64,000 nt of DNA from Paenibacillus doosanensis (GTDB taxonomy: Bacteria; Bacillota; Bacilli; Paenibacillales; NBRC-103111): the NCBI RefSeq assembly GCF_025060755.1, contig NZ_JANYUY010000034.1:24221-88220 (forward strand). Direction: 5' to 3'. Below the pieces are notes generated by a model. That model did not search any database. It had not been told where the DNA came from and saw nothing but the letters and a program-made list of their open reading frames with translations. This document shows positions 26,334 to 34,853 of this stretch, piece after piece. The translations under genes and the position numbers were made by a program. Every line of letters starts with the position of its first letter. Within the stretch, counting starts at the first letter, position 1.

Positions 26334-27683
26334 ATGTTAGAGCAAGCGGGAGAGATTCAGCCGTGGCTGGGCGCCAGCTTTGTATGCGGCTGCGGACAGG
26401 AGCACACGGTGCCGATCCGCAGCGTTGTCATCGAGCGCGGGGCGCTGGCCGCGCTGCCGCCATATGCCGCGGAGCGCGGATATAGCGAGCTCCTGATCGT
26501 CGCCGACCGCCGCACGATGGAGGCGGCCGGAGAGGAGCTGCTGCAGCGCTGCAAGGCGGCTTCGCTGCAGGCGCAAGCATGCGTGCTCGCGGAGGACGAG
26601 CGCGGGGAACTGGCCGCCGACGAGCGCGCCATCGTGCAGCTGATGCTGCATATGACGCCCGGCGTGCAGGCGATCGCGGCCGTAGGCTCGGGCACGATCC
26701 ACGACATCGTGCGGTTCGTCGCCCACCGGACGGGGCGCGTGTTCCTGTCCGTGCCGACGGCTCCGTCGGTGGACGGCTTCGCGTCGGTAGGGGCGCCGCT
26801 CATTATCGGCGGCTTTAAGCAGACGATTCCGGCCAGCGCGCCGGAAGCTATCTTCGCCGATCTGCAGCTGCTCGCACGGGCGCCGCAGGCGATGATCGCC
26901 GCCGGCTTCGGCGATATGCTGGGCAAGTATACCGCGCTGGCCGATTGGCAGCTCGGCCGGGAGCTGTTCGGCGAGCCGTACTGCGAGCTCGCCGCGGAGA
27001 TGACCCGGCAGGGGCTGGCCCTGTGCATGGACCATGCCGAAGAGATTGCCGCGGGGACGGAGCTCGGCGTGCGCAAGCTGATGGAGGGCCTGACGCTGTC
27101 GGGCATCTCCATGCTGCTTGTCGGCCACTCGCGCCCGGCCTCGGGTGGAGAGCATCATCTCTCCCATTTCTGGGAGATGCGGTTTATTCAGCAGCGGCGC
27201 CGGGCTCTGCTTCACGGCGCCAAGGTCGGCGTCGCGGCCGTGCAGATGGCCGCGCTGTACGAAGCGGCCGCCGGCCTCACGCGGGAGGCGGCCGCCGAAG
27301 CCGTCGCCGCGCGGCTGGCGAGCGGCGATGCGCCGAGCGTGGAGCGGATGCGCGCGCAAATCGAGGCCGGCTACGGCACCATCGCGCAGCAGGTGCTGGC
27401 CGAGAACGGCCTCGGGGCGGCGGCGGACTCCGCCCCGGCGGCATCCGTGCCGGCAGCCTCGCCGGAGCTGCCGCAGCGCATTGCGGCGCGTTGGGACGCG
27501 ATCCGCGAGATCTGCCGCTCCGTGCCGTCGCCGCAGGAGCTGGCGGATGCGCTGCGCCGCGCCGGGGGCCCGGCCGCTGCGGAGGAGCTCGGCATCGAGC
27601 CCGAGCTCCTCGCGGAAAGCCTGCGGGTTGCGAAATATGTGCGCAACCGGTATACGATCATGCGGCTCTGCGAGTGGCTGTAA
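26334..27683 (+). CDS. araM: sn-glycerol-1-phosphate dehydrogenase
   Basis: A 449-residue member of the iron-alcohol-dehydrogenase superfamily, EgsA/AraM branch, which reduces dihydroxyacetone phosphate to glycerol 1-phosphate with NAD(P)H. The NAD-binding GSGTIHDIVRFVAHRTG, the active-site SVPTAPSVDGFASVGAPLI and the metal-binding GEHHLSHFWEM are all present. In B. subtilis the product feeds heptaprenylglyceryl phosphate, an archaeal-type ether lipid precursor. AAGGGGGAAA precedes the ATG. The gene is very GC-rich with an alanine-rich tail. No pcrB homologue is in the window. Confidence 0.9.
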   Translation: MLEQAGEIQPWLGASFVCGCGQEHTVPIRSVVIERGALAALPPYAAERGYSELLIVADRRTMEAAGEELLQRCKAASLQAQACVLAEDERGELAADERAIVQLMLHMTPGVQAIAAVGSGTIHDIVRFVAHRTGRVFLSVPTAPSVDGFASVGAPLIIGGFKQTIPASAPEAIFADLQLLARAPQAMIAAGFGDMLGKYTALADWQLGRELFGEPYCELAAEMTRQGLALCMDHAEEIAAGTELGVRKLMEGLTLSGISMLLVGHSRPASGGEHHLSHFWEMRFIQQRRRALLHGAKVGVAAVQMAALYEAAAGLTREAAAEAVAARLASGDAPSVERMRAQIEAGYGTIAQQVLAENGLGAAADSAPAASVPAASPELPQRIAARWDAIREICRSVPSPQELADALRRAGGPAAAEELGIEPELLAESLRVAKYVRNRYTIMRLCEWL

Positions 27684-27748
27684 CGAGCCGCCTGAGCGCA
27701 GCGCCGGTTCATGCGCTTTGCGCGTCTTGGCGCATATAGGATCGGTCG

Positions 27749-27781
27749 ATAGCCCTCGCCTGAATGATAGGCGGGGGCTAT
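27749..27781 (+). terminator. Hairpin after araM
   Basis: The stem atagcccTcgcc/ggcgGgggctat (12 bp with one G-T pair) has a 9-nt loop. It lacks a proper T run (TTAAT follows), so termination efficiency is uncertain. Confidence 0.55.
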
Positions 27782-28080
27782 TAATCGCTCGCAGCATCTC
27801 GTCCGGATAACGGGCACGGACGGTTTTTTGCGGCAGTGTCTCGTCGTCCGCACGGTTCTTTCGTTCGCGGCGGAACCGGGGGAAATTCCGTCCGTTTACC
27901 GGCCAAGAGGCGTTTTAAAAGCGATCCGCGACGGCTTGTCCTTGAAAACGGCTGCGCCGATGTTTTCTCAATTTGTCTTAAAATTTCGGTCAACTTATCC
28001 CTCCGGCCTGCATAATTATTTAATACACTTCGTTCTTAGATGTTGTGACCGTAAATGCACCGTACGGAGGAGGTTAACTC
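27782..28080. other. Intergenic region upstream of prkA
   Basis: About 300 bases with no supported gene. The last 110 bases become AT-rich and presumably contain the prkA promoter, but no element pair has convincing spacing. GGAGGAGG before ATG 28081 is the ribosome site. Confidence 0.4.
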
Positions 28081-29976
28081 ATGGACATATTCAAAAGGAT
28101 CACAGATTACCGCGCAGAAACCGACAGACTTGCTTGGACCGGAACCTTTGCCGATTATATCGCCTTGGTTCGCAAAAACCCGCATTTGGCGATGACGGCG
28201 CATGCCCGTGTGTACGAGATGATTGCAGCGCAAGGCATAGCAAACGACAACGGTAAACGCAAATACCACTTTTTCGAACAGGAAATATTCGGACTCGATA
28301 CGGCCATAGAGAAACTGGTCGAGGAATATTTTCACTCTGCAGCCCGGCGACTGGATGTCCGCAAACGTATACTCCTCTTGATGGGGCCCGTCAGCGGCGG
28401 TAAGTCGACGATCGTCACGTTGCTGAAAAAAGGCCTTGAACAGTTTTCGCGTACGGATCAGGGCGCGGTTTACGCCATCAAAGGATGCCCGATGCATGAA
28501 GAACCGCTGCATTTGATTCCTCATGAGCTGCGGGCCGAGGTCGAAGAAGAGTTCGGCATTAAAATCGAGGGCAATTTGTGCCCGTCGTGTCAAATGCGCC
28601 TCAAAACCGAATATAACGGCCGCATCGAGGATGTGCTCGTAGAGCGGGTGCTGATCTCCGAGGATAACCGGACGGGGATAGGGACCTTCAGTCCTTCCGA
28701 TCCGAAATCCCAGGACATCGCCGACTTGACGGGAAGCATCGACTTCTCCACGATAACGGAATACGGCTCCGAGTCCGATCCCCGCGCTTACCGGTTTGAC
28801 GGGGAGCTGAACAAGGCCAATCGCGGGTTGATGGAGTTTCAGGAGATGCTGAAGTGCGACGAGAAATTTTTGTGGAATTTGCTGTCGTTAACCCAGGAGG
28901 GGAACTTCAAGGCAGGCCGCTTTGCGCTCATCTCCGCCGACGAGCTGATTATCGCCCACACGAACGAATCCGAGTACAAGTCGTTTATATCCAACAAGAA
29001 GAACGAGGCGCTGCAATCGCGGATGATCGTCATGCCGATTCCATACAACTTGAAGGTGTCGGAGGAAGAGAAAATTTACTCCAAGCTGATCAAGCAAAGC
29101 GATATGTCGCATGTACATATTGCGCCGCATTCCTTGCGGGCGGCAGCCATCTTCTCTATACTGACCCGGCTTAAGGAGTCGAAAAAGCAGGGGATGGATC
29201 TGGTCAAAAAAATGCGCATGTACGACGGCGAGGAAGTGGAAGGCTTCAAGGAAGCCGATCTGAAGGAAATGCAAAGCGAATATTTGGATGAAGGGATGTC
29301 GGGCATCGATCCCCGCTACGTCATCAACCGGATTTCCAGCGCGCTGATCCGCCAAGGCCTCGAATTTATCAATGCGCTGGATGTGCTGCGCGCGTTGAAG
29401 GACGGCTTGGACCAGCATCCTTCGATTACGAAGGAGGAGCGGGAGCGGTATTTGAACTTTATTTCCGTGGCGCGCAAGGAATACGACGAGCTGGCGAAAA
29501 AAGAAGTGCAAAAAGCGTTCGTATACTCGTTCGAGGAATCCGCCAAAACGCTGTTCAACAATTATCTCGACAATATCGAAGCTTACTGCAATTGGACCAA
29601 GATCAAGGACCCGCTGACCGGCGAGGAGATGGACCCGGACGAGAGGCTGATGCGATCCATCGAGGAGCAGATCGGCATATCGGAAAACGCCAAAAAAGCG
29701 TTCCGCGAAGAAATTCTCATTCGCATGTCGTCCTACTCGCGCAAAGGGCATAGGTTCAATTACAGCAGCCACGAGCGGCTGCGCGAAGCGATCGAGAAAA
29801 AGCTGTTCGCCGATCTGAAGGATATCGTGAAGATTACGACATCGACGAAAACGCCGGATGAAACGCAGCTGAAGCGGATTAACGAAGTCATCAAACGGCT
29901 TGTTGACGAGCATGGATATACGACGGCTTCGGCCAACGAGTTGCTGAGATATGTCGGCAGTCTGTTGAACCGGTAA
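28081..29976 (+). CDS. prkA: PrkA family serine protein kinase / AAA+ protein
   Basis: A 631-residue PrkA homologue. The N-terminal AAA+ domain has the Walker A motif GPVSGGKST at residues 102-110; the C-terminal region has the kinase-like domain of the family. B. subtilis PrkA is needed for normal sporulation and has been described both as a kinase and as an ATP-dependent protease-like protein. In many bacteria it is linked to yhbH and spoVR homologues (yeaG-yeaH-ycgB in E. coli). Here those two genes are about 11 kb away at 41340-43921 on the other strand. The length agrees with the family. Confidence 0.95.
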   Translation: MDIFKRITDYRAETDRLAWTGTFADYIALVRKNPHLAMTAHARVYEMIAAQGIANDNGKRKYHFFEQEIFGLDTAIEKLVEEYFHSAARRLDVRKRILLLMGPVSGGKSTIVTLLKKGLEQFSRTDQGAVYAIKGCPMHEEPLHLIPHELRAEVEEEFGIKIEGNLCPSCQMRLKTEYNGRIEDVLVERVLISEDNRTGIGTFSPSDPKSQDIADLTGSIDFSTITEYGSESDPRAYRFDGELNKANRGLMEFQEMLKCDEKFLWNLLSLTQEGNFKAGRFALISADELIIAHTNESEYKSFISNKKNEALQSRMIVMPIPYNLKVSEEEKIYSKLIKQSDMSHVHIAPHSLRAAAIFSILTRLKESKKQGMDLVKKMRMYDGEEVEGFKEADLKEMQSEYLDEGMSGIDPRYVINRISSALIRQGLEFINALDVLRALKDGLDQHPSITKEERERYLNFISVARKEYDELAKKEVQKAFVYSFEESAKTLFNNYLDNIEAYCNWTKIKDPLTGEEMDPDERLMRSIEEQIGISENAKKAFREEILIRMSSYSRKGHRFNYSSHERLREAIEKKLFADLKDIVKITTSTKTPDETQLKRINEVIKRLVDEHGYTTASANELLRYVGSLLNR

Positions 29977-30037
29977 TCCCCGAGTCGTTCCGCCTGAACA
30001 TGTATCGCCGCGCATAAATGAATAGGAGTGAACTTAA

Positions 30038-30068
30038 AGGGGCCATCCGTTCAGATGGCTCTTATTGT
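30038..30068 (+). terminator. Possible terminator of prkA
   Basis: gggccatc and gatggctc pair around a 6-nt loop, with TTATTGTT following. It lies about 65 bases past the stop codon. Confidence 0.5.
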
Positions 30069-30084
30069 TCGCCGCAAGCAGCGG

Positions 30085-30129
30085 CCTGCCGCCATGAGCC
30101 GGCTGTATCCAGAACCGGACGGCGGCAGG
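30085..30129. repeat. Inverted repeat, 9-bp arms
   Basis: cctgccgcc at 30085-30093 is the exact reverse complement of ggcggcagg at 30121-30129. Inside, gccggc..accgg gives a second short stem. It could be a processed-RNA structure or a REP-like sequence. Confidence 0.4.
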
Positions 30130-30155
30130 CGGACTTCGTCCGCCAATAGGCGTTC

Positions 30156-30183
30156 ACCCTCCCGGGCCAATGTACATATGCTG
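30156..30183 (+). promoter_or_regulatory. Candidate sigma-K-type promoter
   Basis: AC at 30156 is followed after 17 bases by CATATGCTG, against the late mother-cell consensus AC-N16/17-CATANNNTA (last base differs). It lies about 45 bases before the glycine-rich gene. The signal is short and the assignment tentative. Confidence 0.3.
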
Positions 30184-30233
30184 TAAGCAGGGAATGACAA
30201 ATGCCTATTTTTGAAAGAATGGAGCGAAGCGAA

Positions 30234-30542
30234 ATGACAACAGGTGCAATCGAATCGGGAGAAATCAGACCGGTCCACGATACCGCGAGGGGCTTTCACG
30301 GAGGAGGTTTTCATGGCGGCGGCGGCTTCCATGGAGGAGGCTTCCATGGCGGGGGCTTTCACGGAGGCGGCTTTCCTGGAGGAGGTTTCCACGGAGGCGG
30401 CTTTCACGGGGGGTATCCCGGAGGTTTCTATGGCGGCTTTTATAACCCGCTGATTTTTCCTTTTATTTTTGACGGCGGGTATTATCCTTACTATAATTAT
30501 CCGTATTATCCTTACTATCCTTACTATCCGGTCGTTATTTAA
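30234..30542 (+). CDS. Glycine/histidine-rich protein with Tyr-Pro tail, probable spore-surface protein
   Basis: A 102-residue protein in three parts: a short acidic start (residues 1-19), about eight FHGGG-type repeats (about 20-65), and a hydrophobic then tyrosine-rich tail of PYY units ending in VVI. Repeats of this kind are common in spore coat and exosporium proteins, where tyrosines are cross-linked, and the His clusters could bind metal. No named family is recognised. ATG 30234 follows GGAGCGAAG; an ATG 11 codons earlier is also open. A sigma-K-like promoter and a terminator bracket it. Confidence 0.7.
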   Translation: MTTGAIESGEIRPVHDTARGFHGGGFHGGGGFHGGGFHGGGFHGGGFPGGGFHGGGFHGGYPGGFYGGFYNPLIFPFIFDGGYYPYYNYPYYPYYPYYPVVI

Positions 30543-30573
30543 CGCCGTCGGGCGACGGTCCCGCCGCATAAAG

Positions 30574-30629
30574 AAAGCCCCGGTATCCGCTGATCAACCA
30601 ATTAGCGGAGCCGGAGGCTTTTTTTTGTA
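30574..30629 (+). terminator. Bidirectional rho-independent terminator
   Basis: A long imperfect stem (aagcc ccggtatccgct with agcgga gccggaggctt) is followed by eight T. It lies between the glycine-rich gene and the leftward kinase gene, which ends at 30636. Confidence 0.8.
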
Positions 30630-30635
30630 TTTTCA

Positions 30636-32189
30636 TTAATCGATTAGTTTTTCCCTTATGACGGGCATGAAAATTTCCACGGTCGTGCCCTGATTGACCT
30701 CGCTGCGGATTTCCATGCGGCCCCCGTGATTTTCGATAATTTTGAACGTGACCATCAAGCCGAGGCCGGTTCCTTTTTCCTTGGTCGTGTAGAACGGTTC
30801 GCCGAGCCGGGGAATCCGTTCCTCCGGGATGCCGCAGCCCTGATCGATAAACCGGATGAGCAGCGTATTTTCGTCCCACATCCCGAGCTCCATGCGAATT
30901 TCTCCGCCGTCGGGCATCGAATCGATCGCATTGTTCAAGATGTTGATGAACACCTGCTTGATCTGATTTTCATCGCAGTTAATGGGGGGCAGCGGCTCAT
31001 CCGCACTCATCTCCAGCACGACGTTATGTATCATCGCCTGGGAGCCCAACAGCGCGACCGTATTCTGCAAGATTTGGACCACCTGCTTCTGCTGATAGCG
31101 GACCGACTGCGGCTTGGCGATGACGAGAAATTCGCTGACGATAAAGTTGATGCGTTCCAGCTCGTCCAGCATAATATCGAAATACGATTCATAACCGGAG
31201 ATTTTCATCTGCATAAGCTGGACGAATCCTTTGAGGGAGGTTAACGGGTTACGGATTTCATGGGCGACCCCTGCGGCCAGCTGGCCGACGATCGACAGCT
31301 TCTCGGAGCGCAGCAGCATCTCCTCGGCCCGTTTGCGTTCGCTAATATCTTTGCCGATCATATAGACCCCGTTCATCTGACCGTTGACGACAATCGGAAC
31401 ATTCAGCACGCTTAGCTCTACCGGATGCCCTTTTTTATGTAGAAACGTAATTTCGTAAAGATGATTTTGTCCGCTGAGCGTTCCGTTGAATTGCTCCTGC
31501 CACCGTTCCATATGCTCCGGCACGATCAAGTGATGAATCGACTTGTTCAGCAGCTCATCCTCCGTATAGCCGGTCATCCGGAATAAGGCCGGATTGGCGC
31601 TTGTGCAGTATCCGTAACGGTCGAAGGAGCAGATGGGATCGGGATTATGCTGGAACAGCGATTTGTAGCGCTGCTCGCTTTGCTCAAGCTTCTTCTCCGC
31701 CTTCTTCCTCTCGTAGATCGCTTGAATCATGGCGTAGGATCGCGCGAAGCGGCTGTCTTCCTCCTGCTCCACGATCGAGGCGAAAATATCGTCCTGGAAA
31801 TCGTCGGGATCGCTGCTTCGGTCAAGCTTTTTAACTTCCCCGAGCATATTTTTGACGTTGGCGATGTGATCTTTATGGATCCAAGCGGCCGATGCCGTTT
31901 TGGAGCGGGTTTCATTCTCTGGACTCAAATAAACGATGCCTTTTTTCACATCGTAATCGGTCACGTGATTCATATTCACGACATTCATCTGGTCGATCAG
32001 CCGGAAGCCTTCTTCATACATCCATTCCTCGAACGCTTCTAATGAAGCGGCCCAATAATATTTGTCGTTCACGGTGTGAATGACGTATTCCTTATCTTTT
32101 ACCGATTCGATCTTTACGACGTCGTCGGAGTGGATGATCATGATATCGGAGCCTTTTTTTCCGTCTCGAGTGACGGGAATTTTCTGCAT
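30636..32189 (-). CDS. Sensor kinase with N-terminal LytTR-like domain, PAS and HisKA
   Basis: A 517-residue protein without membrane helices. Residues about 14-95 resemble a LytTR DNA-binding domain (DDVVKIESVKDKEYVIHT, then EGFRLIDQMNVVNMNHV). A linker leads to a PAS domain at about 173-285, with the S-box exit ISERKRAEE. HisKA follows with phospho-acceptor His310 in VAHEIRNPLTSLKGF, and a HATPase with DQGCGIPEE and GTGLGL. The kinase part resembles the sporulation kinases that feed Spo0A. A LytTR-like domain at the N-terminus of a cytoplasmic kinase is unusual. AGGTGA lies nine bases before ATG 32189. No response regulator is adjacent. Confidence 0.85.
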   Translation of the reverse strand: MQKIPVTRDGKKGSDIMIIHSDDVVKIESVKDKEYVIHTVNDKYYWAASLEAFEEWMYEEGFRLIDQMNVVNMNHVTDYDVKKGIVYLSPENETRSKTASAAWIHKDHIANVKNMLGEVKKLDRSSDPDDFQDDIFASIVEQEEDSRFARSYAMIQAIYERKKAEKKLEQSEQRYKSLFQHNPDPICSFDRYGYCTSANPALFRMTGYTEDELLNKSIHHLIVPEHMERWQEQFNGTLSGQNHLYEITFLHKKGHPVELSVLNVPIVVNGQMNGVYMIGKDISERKRAEEMLLRSEKLSIVGQLAAGVAHEIRNPLTSLKGFVQLMQMKISGYESYFDIMLDELERINFIVSEFLVIAKPQSVRYQQKQVVQILQNTVALLGSQAMIHNVVLEMSADEPLPPINCDENQIKQVFINILNNAIDSMPDGGEIRMELGMWDENTLLIRFIDQGCGIPEERIPRLGEPFYTTKEKGTGLGLMVTFKIIENHGGRMEIRSEVNQGTTVEIFMPVIREKLID

Positions 32190-32675
32190 GTCCTTCGTTC
32201 ACCTGCCTGCCTACATCATTCAATTATACCAGAAAAATTTCAGCGTCAAAACAACAGGCGGATATAAGTGCGAGTAGTGTAATGAACTGTGTTGGAACGG
32301 CCAGAATAATGCCCGCTGCACGAAAAAAACCAACTGACGCTGATGCTCTTGCGAGATAACATACGAAGCCACTTCAGGGTGGCCAAGGAAACGGAAGCCG
32401 CCGATATGCCGGGACAACCGGAAAGCAAGAACCCGCTTGGCAGCAGCACGGTCAGTGCATGAATAGGCGGTGTGAATAAGCGGCTTAATATTGACCCAAA
32501 TGCTGGTGATTTGCGGAGTAGAGGCGAAATCGGAGCGTAAGCCGTCTGCCAAAAAATAAACACAATGCCTCCATTATATCCTTAGTCGATTTCAGAAGTA
32601 AATGCAATAATTAGAAAAATATCGATTTTTCCTTCGGCTGCTTGCACAACGGACGCCCGGCTTGCAGTCCGGCAC
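32190..32675. other. Intergenic region without supported gene
   Basis: About 490 bases. Open frames exist on both strands (the longest about 110 codons, minus strand, 32220-32552) but none has a ribosome site together with recognisable sequence, and codon use looks random. The part nearest 32190 must hold the promoter of the leftward kinase gene. A decayed gene cannot be excluded. Confidence 0.4.
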
Positions 32676-32700
32676 AAAAAACCGCCCTAAGCAAGGGCGG
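32676..32700 (-). terminator. Terminator of the 56-residue protein gene
   Basis: On the minus strand CCGCCC and GGGCGG pair around a 7-nt loop and are followed by six T. It lies 15 bases after the stop codon of the small gene. Confidence 0.8.
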
Positions 32701-32714
32701 AGGAAGGCGAAGCA

Positions 32715-32885
32715 TCAAGGTTCGTCTACATATTCGTCCTGGTCGCTGCCCCATATGAAGTCTTTGGTATAGTCGATGCCTGGGGCGGTTTCCGCGGCGT
32801 TCGGCTTCGCCGTTACGGCGCTGGAGACCAGAGCGGATTGCTGCGTCTCTGCCGCCGCTTCTTCCGGTTTATGCTGCCCGTTCAT
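32715..32885 (-). CDS. Small hypothetical protein, 56 residues
   Basis: This frame starts at ATG 32885 with GGGAGGGTAACC directly before it and ends at TGA 32715-32717, followed by a clear terminator. The product is hydrophilic and acidic, begins MNGQHKPEEAAAETQQ, has an Ala/Thr-rich middle and ends in KDFIWGSDQDEYVDEP. There is no signal or membrane helix, and I recognise no family. The ribosome site and terminator make it a credible gene. It is 31 bases downstream of the YwaF-like gene on the same strand and may be its operon partner. Confidence 0.65.
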   Translation of the reverse strand: MNGQHKPEEAAAETQQSALVSSAVTAKPNAAETAPGIDYTKDFIWGSDQDEYVDEP

Positions 32886-32916
32886 TGGTTACCCTCCCTT
32901 CTGCTCTGTTTGTCGG

Positions 32917-33693
32917 CTAACGCCCGTCGTAGTATTCTCTCTTGCCGGGAGTTTCATGAAACTTTTTGGATGACTGGAAGAGCAGGGCGGGCATGCGGAA
33001 GAAGAGAAGGTAGAGCAGGACGAACATGGTGAGGGCGATGGCTTCCTCCGCGATCAAGTAATAAGGGTGAGGCCCCAGCATATCCAGCATGGAGGGGGTG
33101 TCCGGCTTATGCATCAGGAACATATAATTGGAACCGAGCATCCTGTTGACGCCTCCTACGCCGAGCATCAGCAGGTTAAGGAACAGCATGGCTGCGCCGA
33201 CGGATTTCCAGGACGGCTTGCAGTTTTCGATCCACGTCATATAGAGAGACGCCATAATAATGGCTCCGTGTGCAATGAAAAAATGGAAAAAACGAAAATG
33301 CGGAAACGGATACCCGAGACTCGGCGTCGCTATAGCCTGCAGGGCGCCGCAAATTCCGGCGAAAAACAAAATCGAATACAGTCTTCGGCTGCGGGTCCAC
33401 AGCATGAAGACGGACAAGACGAGGGTAATGCTGCACAGCTCCAAAGGAAGGGTGCTCTTCACATTCCACAAGCCTTCCGCCCCGTACCATATATTCAGAG
33501 CGATTTCGGGAAGCAGCAGGGCGGCGATGATGCCGCAGCGGACGAGGTCCTTGTACGGCCTGCTGCGCCCGAGCGGCTCCCGCCAAACATACAGGGCGGC
33601 GGCCGCCATGGCGATCCCGGCGACAGCGGCGAGATGGGAGGAGGAGAACAAGGTAAAATTCGCCTGATGCTGCGCACTCCAAAACGGATTCAT
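32917..33693 (-). CDS. TIGR02206 / YwaF-like integral membrane protein
   Basis: A 258-residue protein with about seven hydrophobic helices and the family pattern LPLELCSITLVLSVFML, FHFFIAHGAIIMASLYM and NYMFLMHKPDTPSMLDMLGPHPYY. These match the YwaF family of unknown function. The start at 33693 is preferred because AAGGAG lies seven bases before it; the ATG two codons earlier abuts that site. The small acidic protein gene follows. Confidence 0.85.
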   Translation of the reverse strand: MNPFWSAQHQANFTLFSSSHLAAVAGIAMAAAALYVWREPLGRSRPYKDLVRCGIIAALLLPEIALNIWYGAEGLWNVKSTLPLELCSITLVLSVFMLWTRSRRLYSILFFAGICGALQAIATPSLGYPFPHFRFFHFFIAHGAIIMASLYMTWIENCKPSWKSVGAAMLFLNLLMLGVGGVNRMLGSNYMFLMHKPDTPSMLDMLGPHPYYLIAEEAIALTMFVLLYLLFFRMPALLFQSSKKFHETPGKREYYDGR

Positions 33694-33894
33694 CGGCATT
33701 CTCCTTTTTGCAGAGTAGAGGTTTATCTCAATTGTACCCGGCTTCTTCGGCTTGCTGCAGTACTAACTTTAAATAGTACCCCGATGGTCGCTTGCTTATA
33801 GGAAATATCTATTAAGTCGATATGTATTATATATTTCCATTACTAAGCTTGCAAAGCGATAATATAAGGATAAGAACAGAAGGAGATGGTAGCT

Positions 33895-34665
33895 ATGGCA
33901 CAATCGGAAGGACAACAATGGAATGCTCTGCTGTACGACAGCAAGATCGGATTTGTTTCGCGTCTTGGCAAAGGCGTCGTCGACCTGCTGGCGCCGCGTC
34001 AAGGAGAGCGGATTCTCGACCTCGGCTGCGGAACCGGAGACTTGGCACGGGAGATCGCCCAATTCGGCGCTTCCTGCAAAGGCATCGACAGCTCGGCGGA
34101 TATGGTGGAGCAGGCGAGGGTGAAGTATCCCGAGCTTGCGTTCGAGACGGCCGATGCGCATACGTTTCGGCTTGGGGAAAGCTTCGATGCGGTATTCTCC
34201 AACGCGGCGCTGCATTGGATGAAGCGGCCCGAGGAAGTGATTGAGTCGGTGCGCGCTGCTTTGAAGGACGGCGGGCGATTCGTCGCCGAATTCGGCGGAA
34301 GCGGCAACGTCGGGCGGATTTACAAGGCGATCGTTCAGGTGCTGAAATCGCATGGAATCGATGCCGAGGCGCGTAATCCGTGGTATTTTCCGACCGTAGG
34401 AGAATATAGCGGTTTACTGGAGAAGCACGGCTTCGAGGTTCGTTATATGGAATTGTTCGACCGGCCGACGGAGCTTGTCGACGGTGACCAAGGGATGCGC
34501 TACTGGCTCGATACGTTCGGCGGGATGTTTTTTGCCGGAATGACGGAGGATGAGAAGCGGGAGGCGTACGACGAATGCTGCTCGCTGCTTCGTCCCGAGC
34601 TGTTCAACGGCGCGTTCTGGACGGCCGATTACCGCAGGCTTCGTTTCGCGGCAGTCCGCCGGTAA
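33895..34665 (+). CDS. Class I SAM-dependent methyltransferase
   Basis: A 256-residue methyltransferase. Motif I reads ILDLGCGTGDLAREIAQFG, and the later FDAVFSNAALHWMKRPEEVI is typical of the trans-aconitate methyltransferase-like branch. The C-terminal part (residues 150-256) also fits that group. The real substrate is not certain. AAGGAGATGGTAGCT precedes ATG 33895; an ATG three codons earlier overlaps the ribosome site. It is a single gene, divergent from the YwaF-like gene. Confidence 0.87.
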   Translation: MAQSEGQQWNALLYDSKIGFVSRLGKGVVDLLAPRQGERILDLGCGTGDLAREIAQFGASCKGIDSSADMVEQARVKYPELAFETADAHTFRLGESFDAVFSNAALHWMKRPEEVIESVRAALKDGGRFVAEFGGSGNVGRIYKAIVQVLKSHGIDAEARNPWYFPTVGEYSGLLEKHGFEVRYMELFDRPTELVDGDQGMRYWLDTFGGMFFAGMTEDEKREAYDECCSLLRPELFNGAFWTADYRRLRFAAVRR

Positions 34666-34853
34666 GCGGTCTTCGACAGCGGGAAAAATTACCGACTCTT
34701 TGGACCCGATGCGGGCATATTTTTTTATGAAAAACGATATTCGGCGCAGCGGATTTTTGATACAATCATGCTAGAGCAAAATGGAAGCGGAAACTGAAGC
34801 CAAACGCAGCCTTTTTTGTTTCGCACAGCATGAAGGGAGCATGATGAACCGGG

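Noticed and set aside
26337..27797. 486-codon minus-strand frame
   Set aside because: Shadow of araM caused by high GC and a shortage of stop codons.
27960..28060. Sigma-E promoter before prkA
   Set aside because: GCATAAT and AATACACT resemble the two boxes but are only about five bases apart, too close to work together.
32220..32563. Two overlapping minus-strand frames of about 105-110 codons
   Set aside because: No ribosome site, no recognisable domain, both read the same bases; I could not identify a transposase or other remnant.
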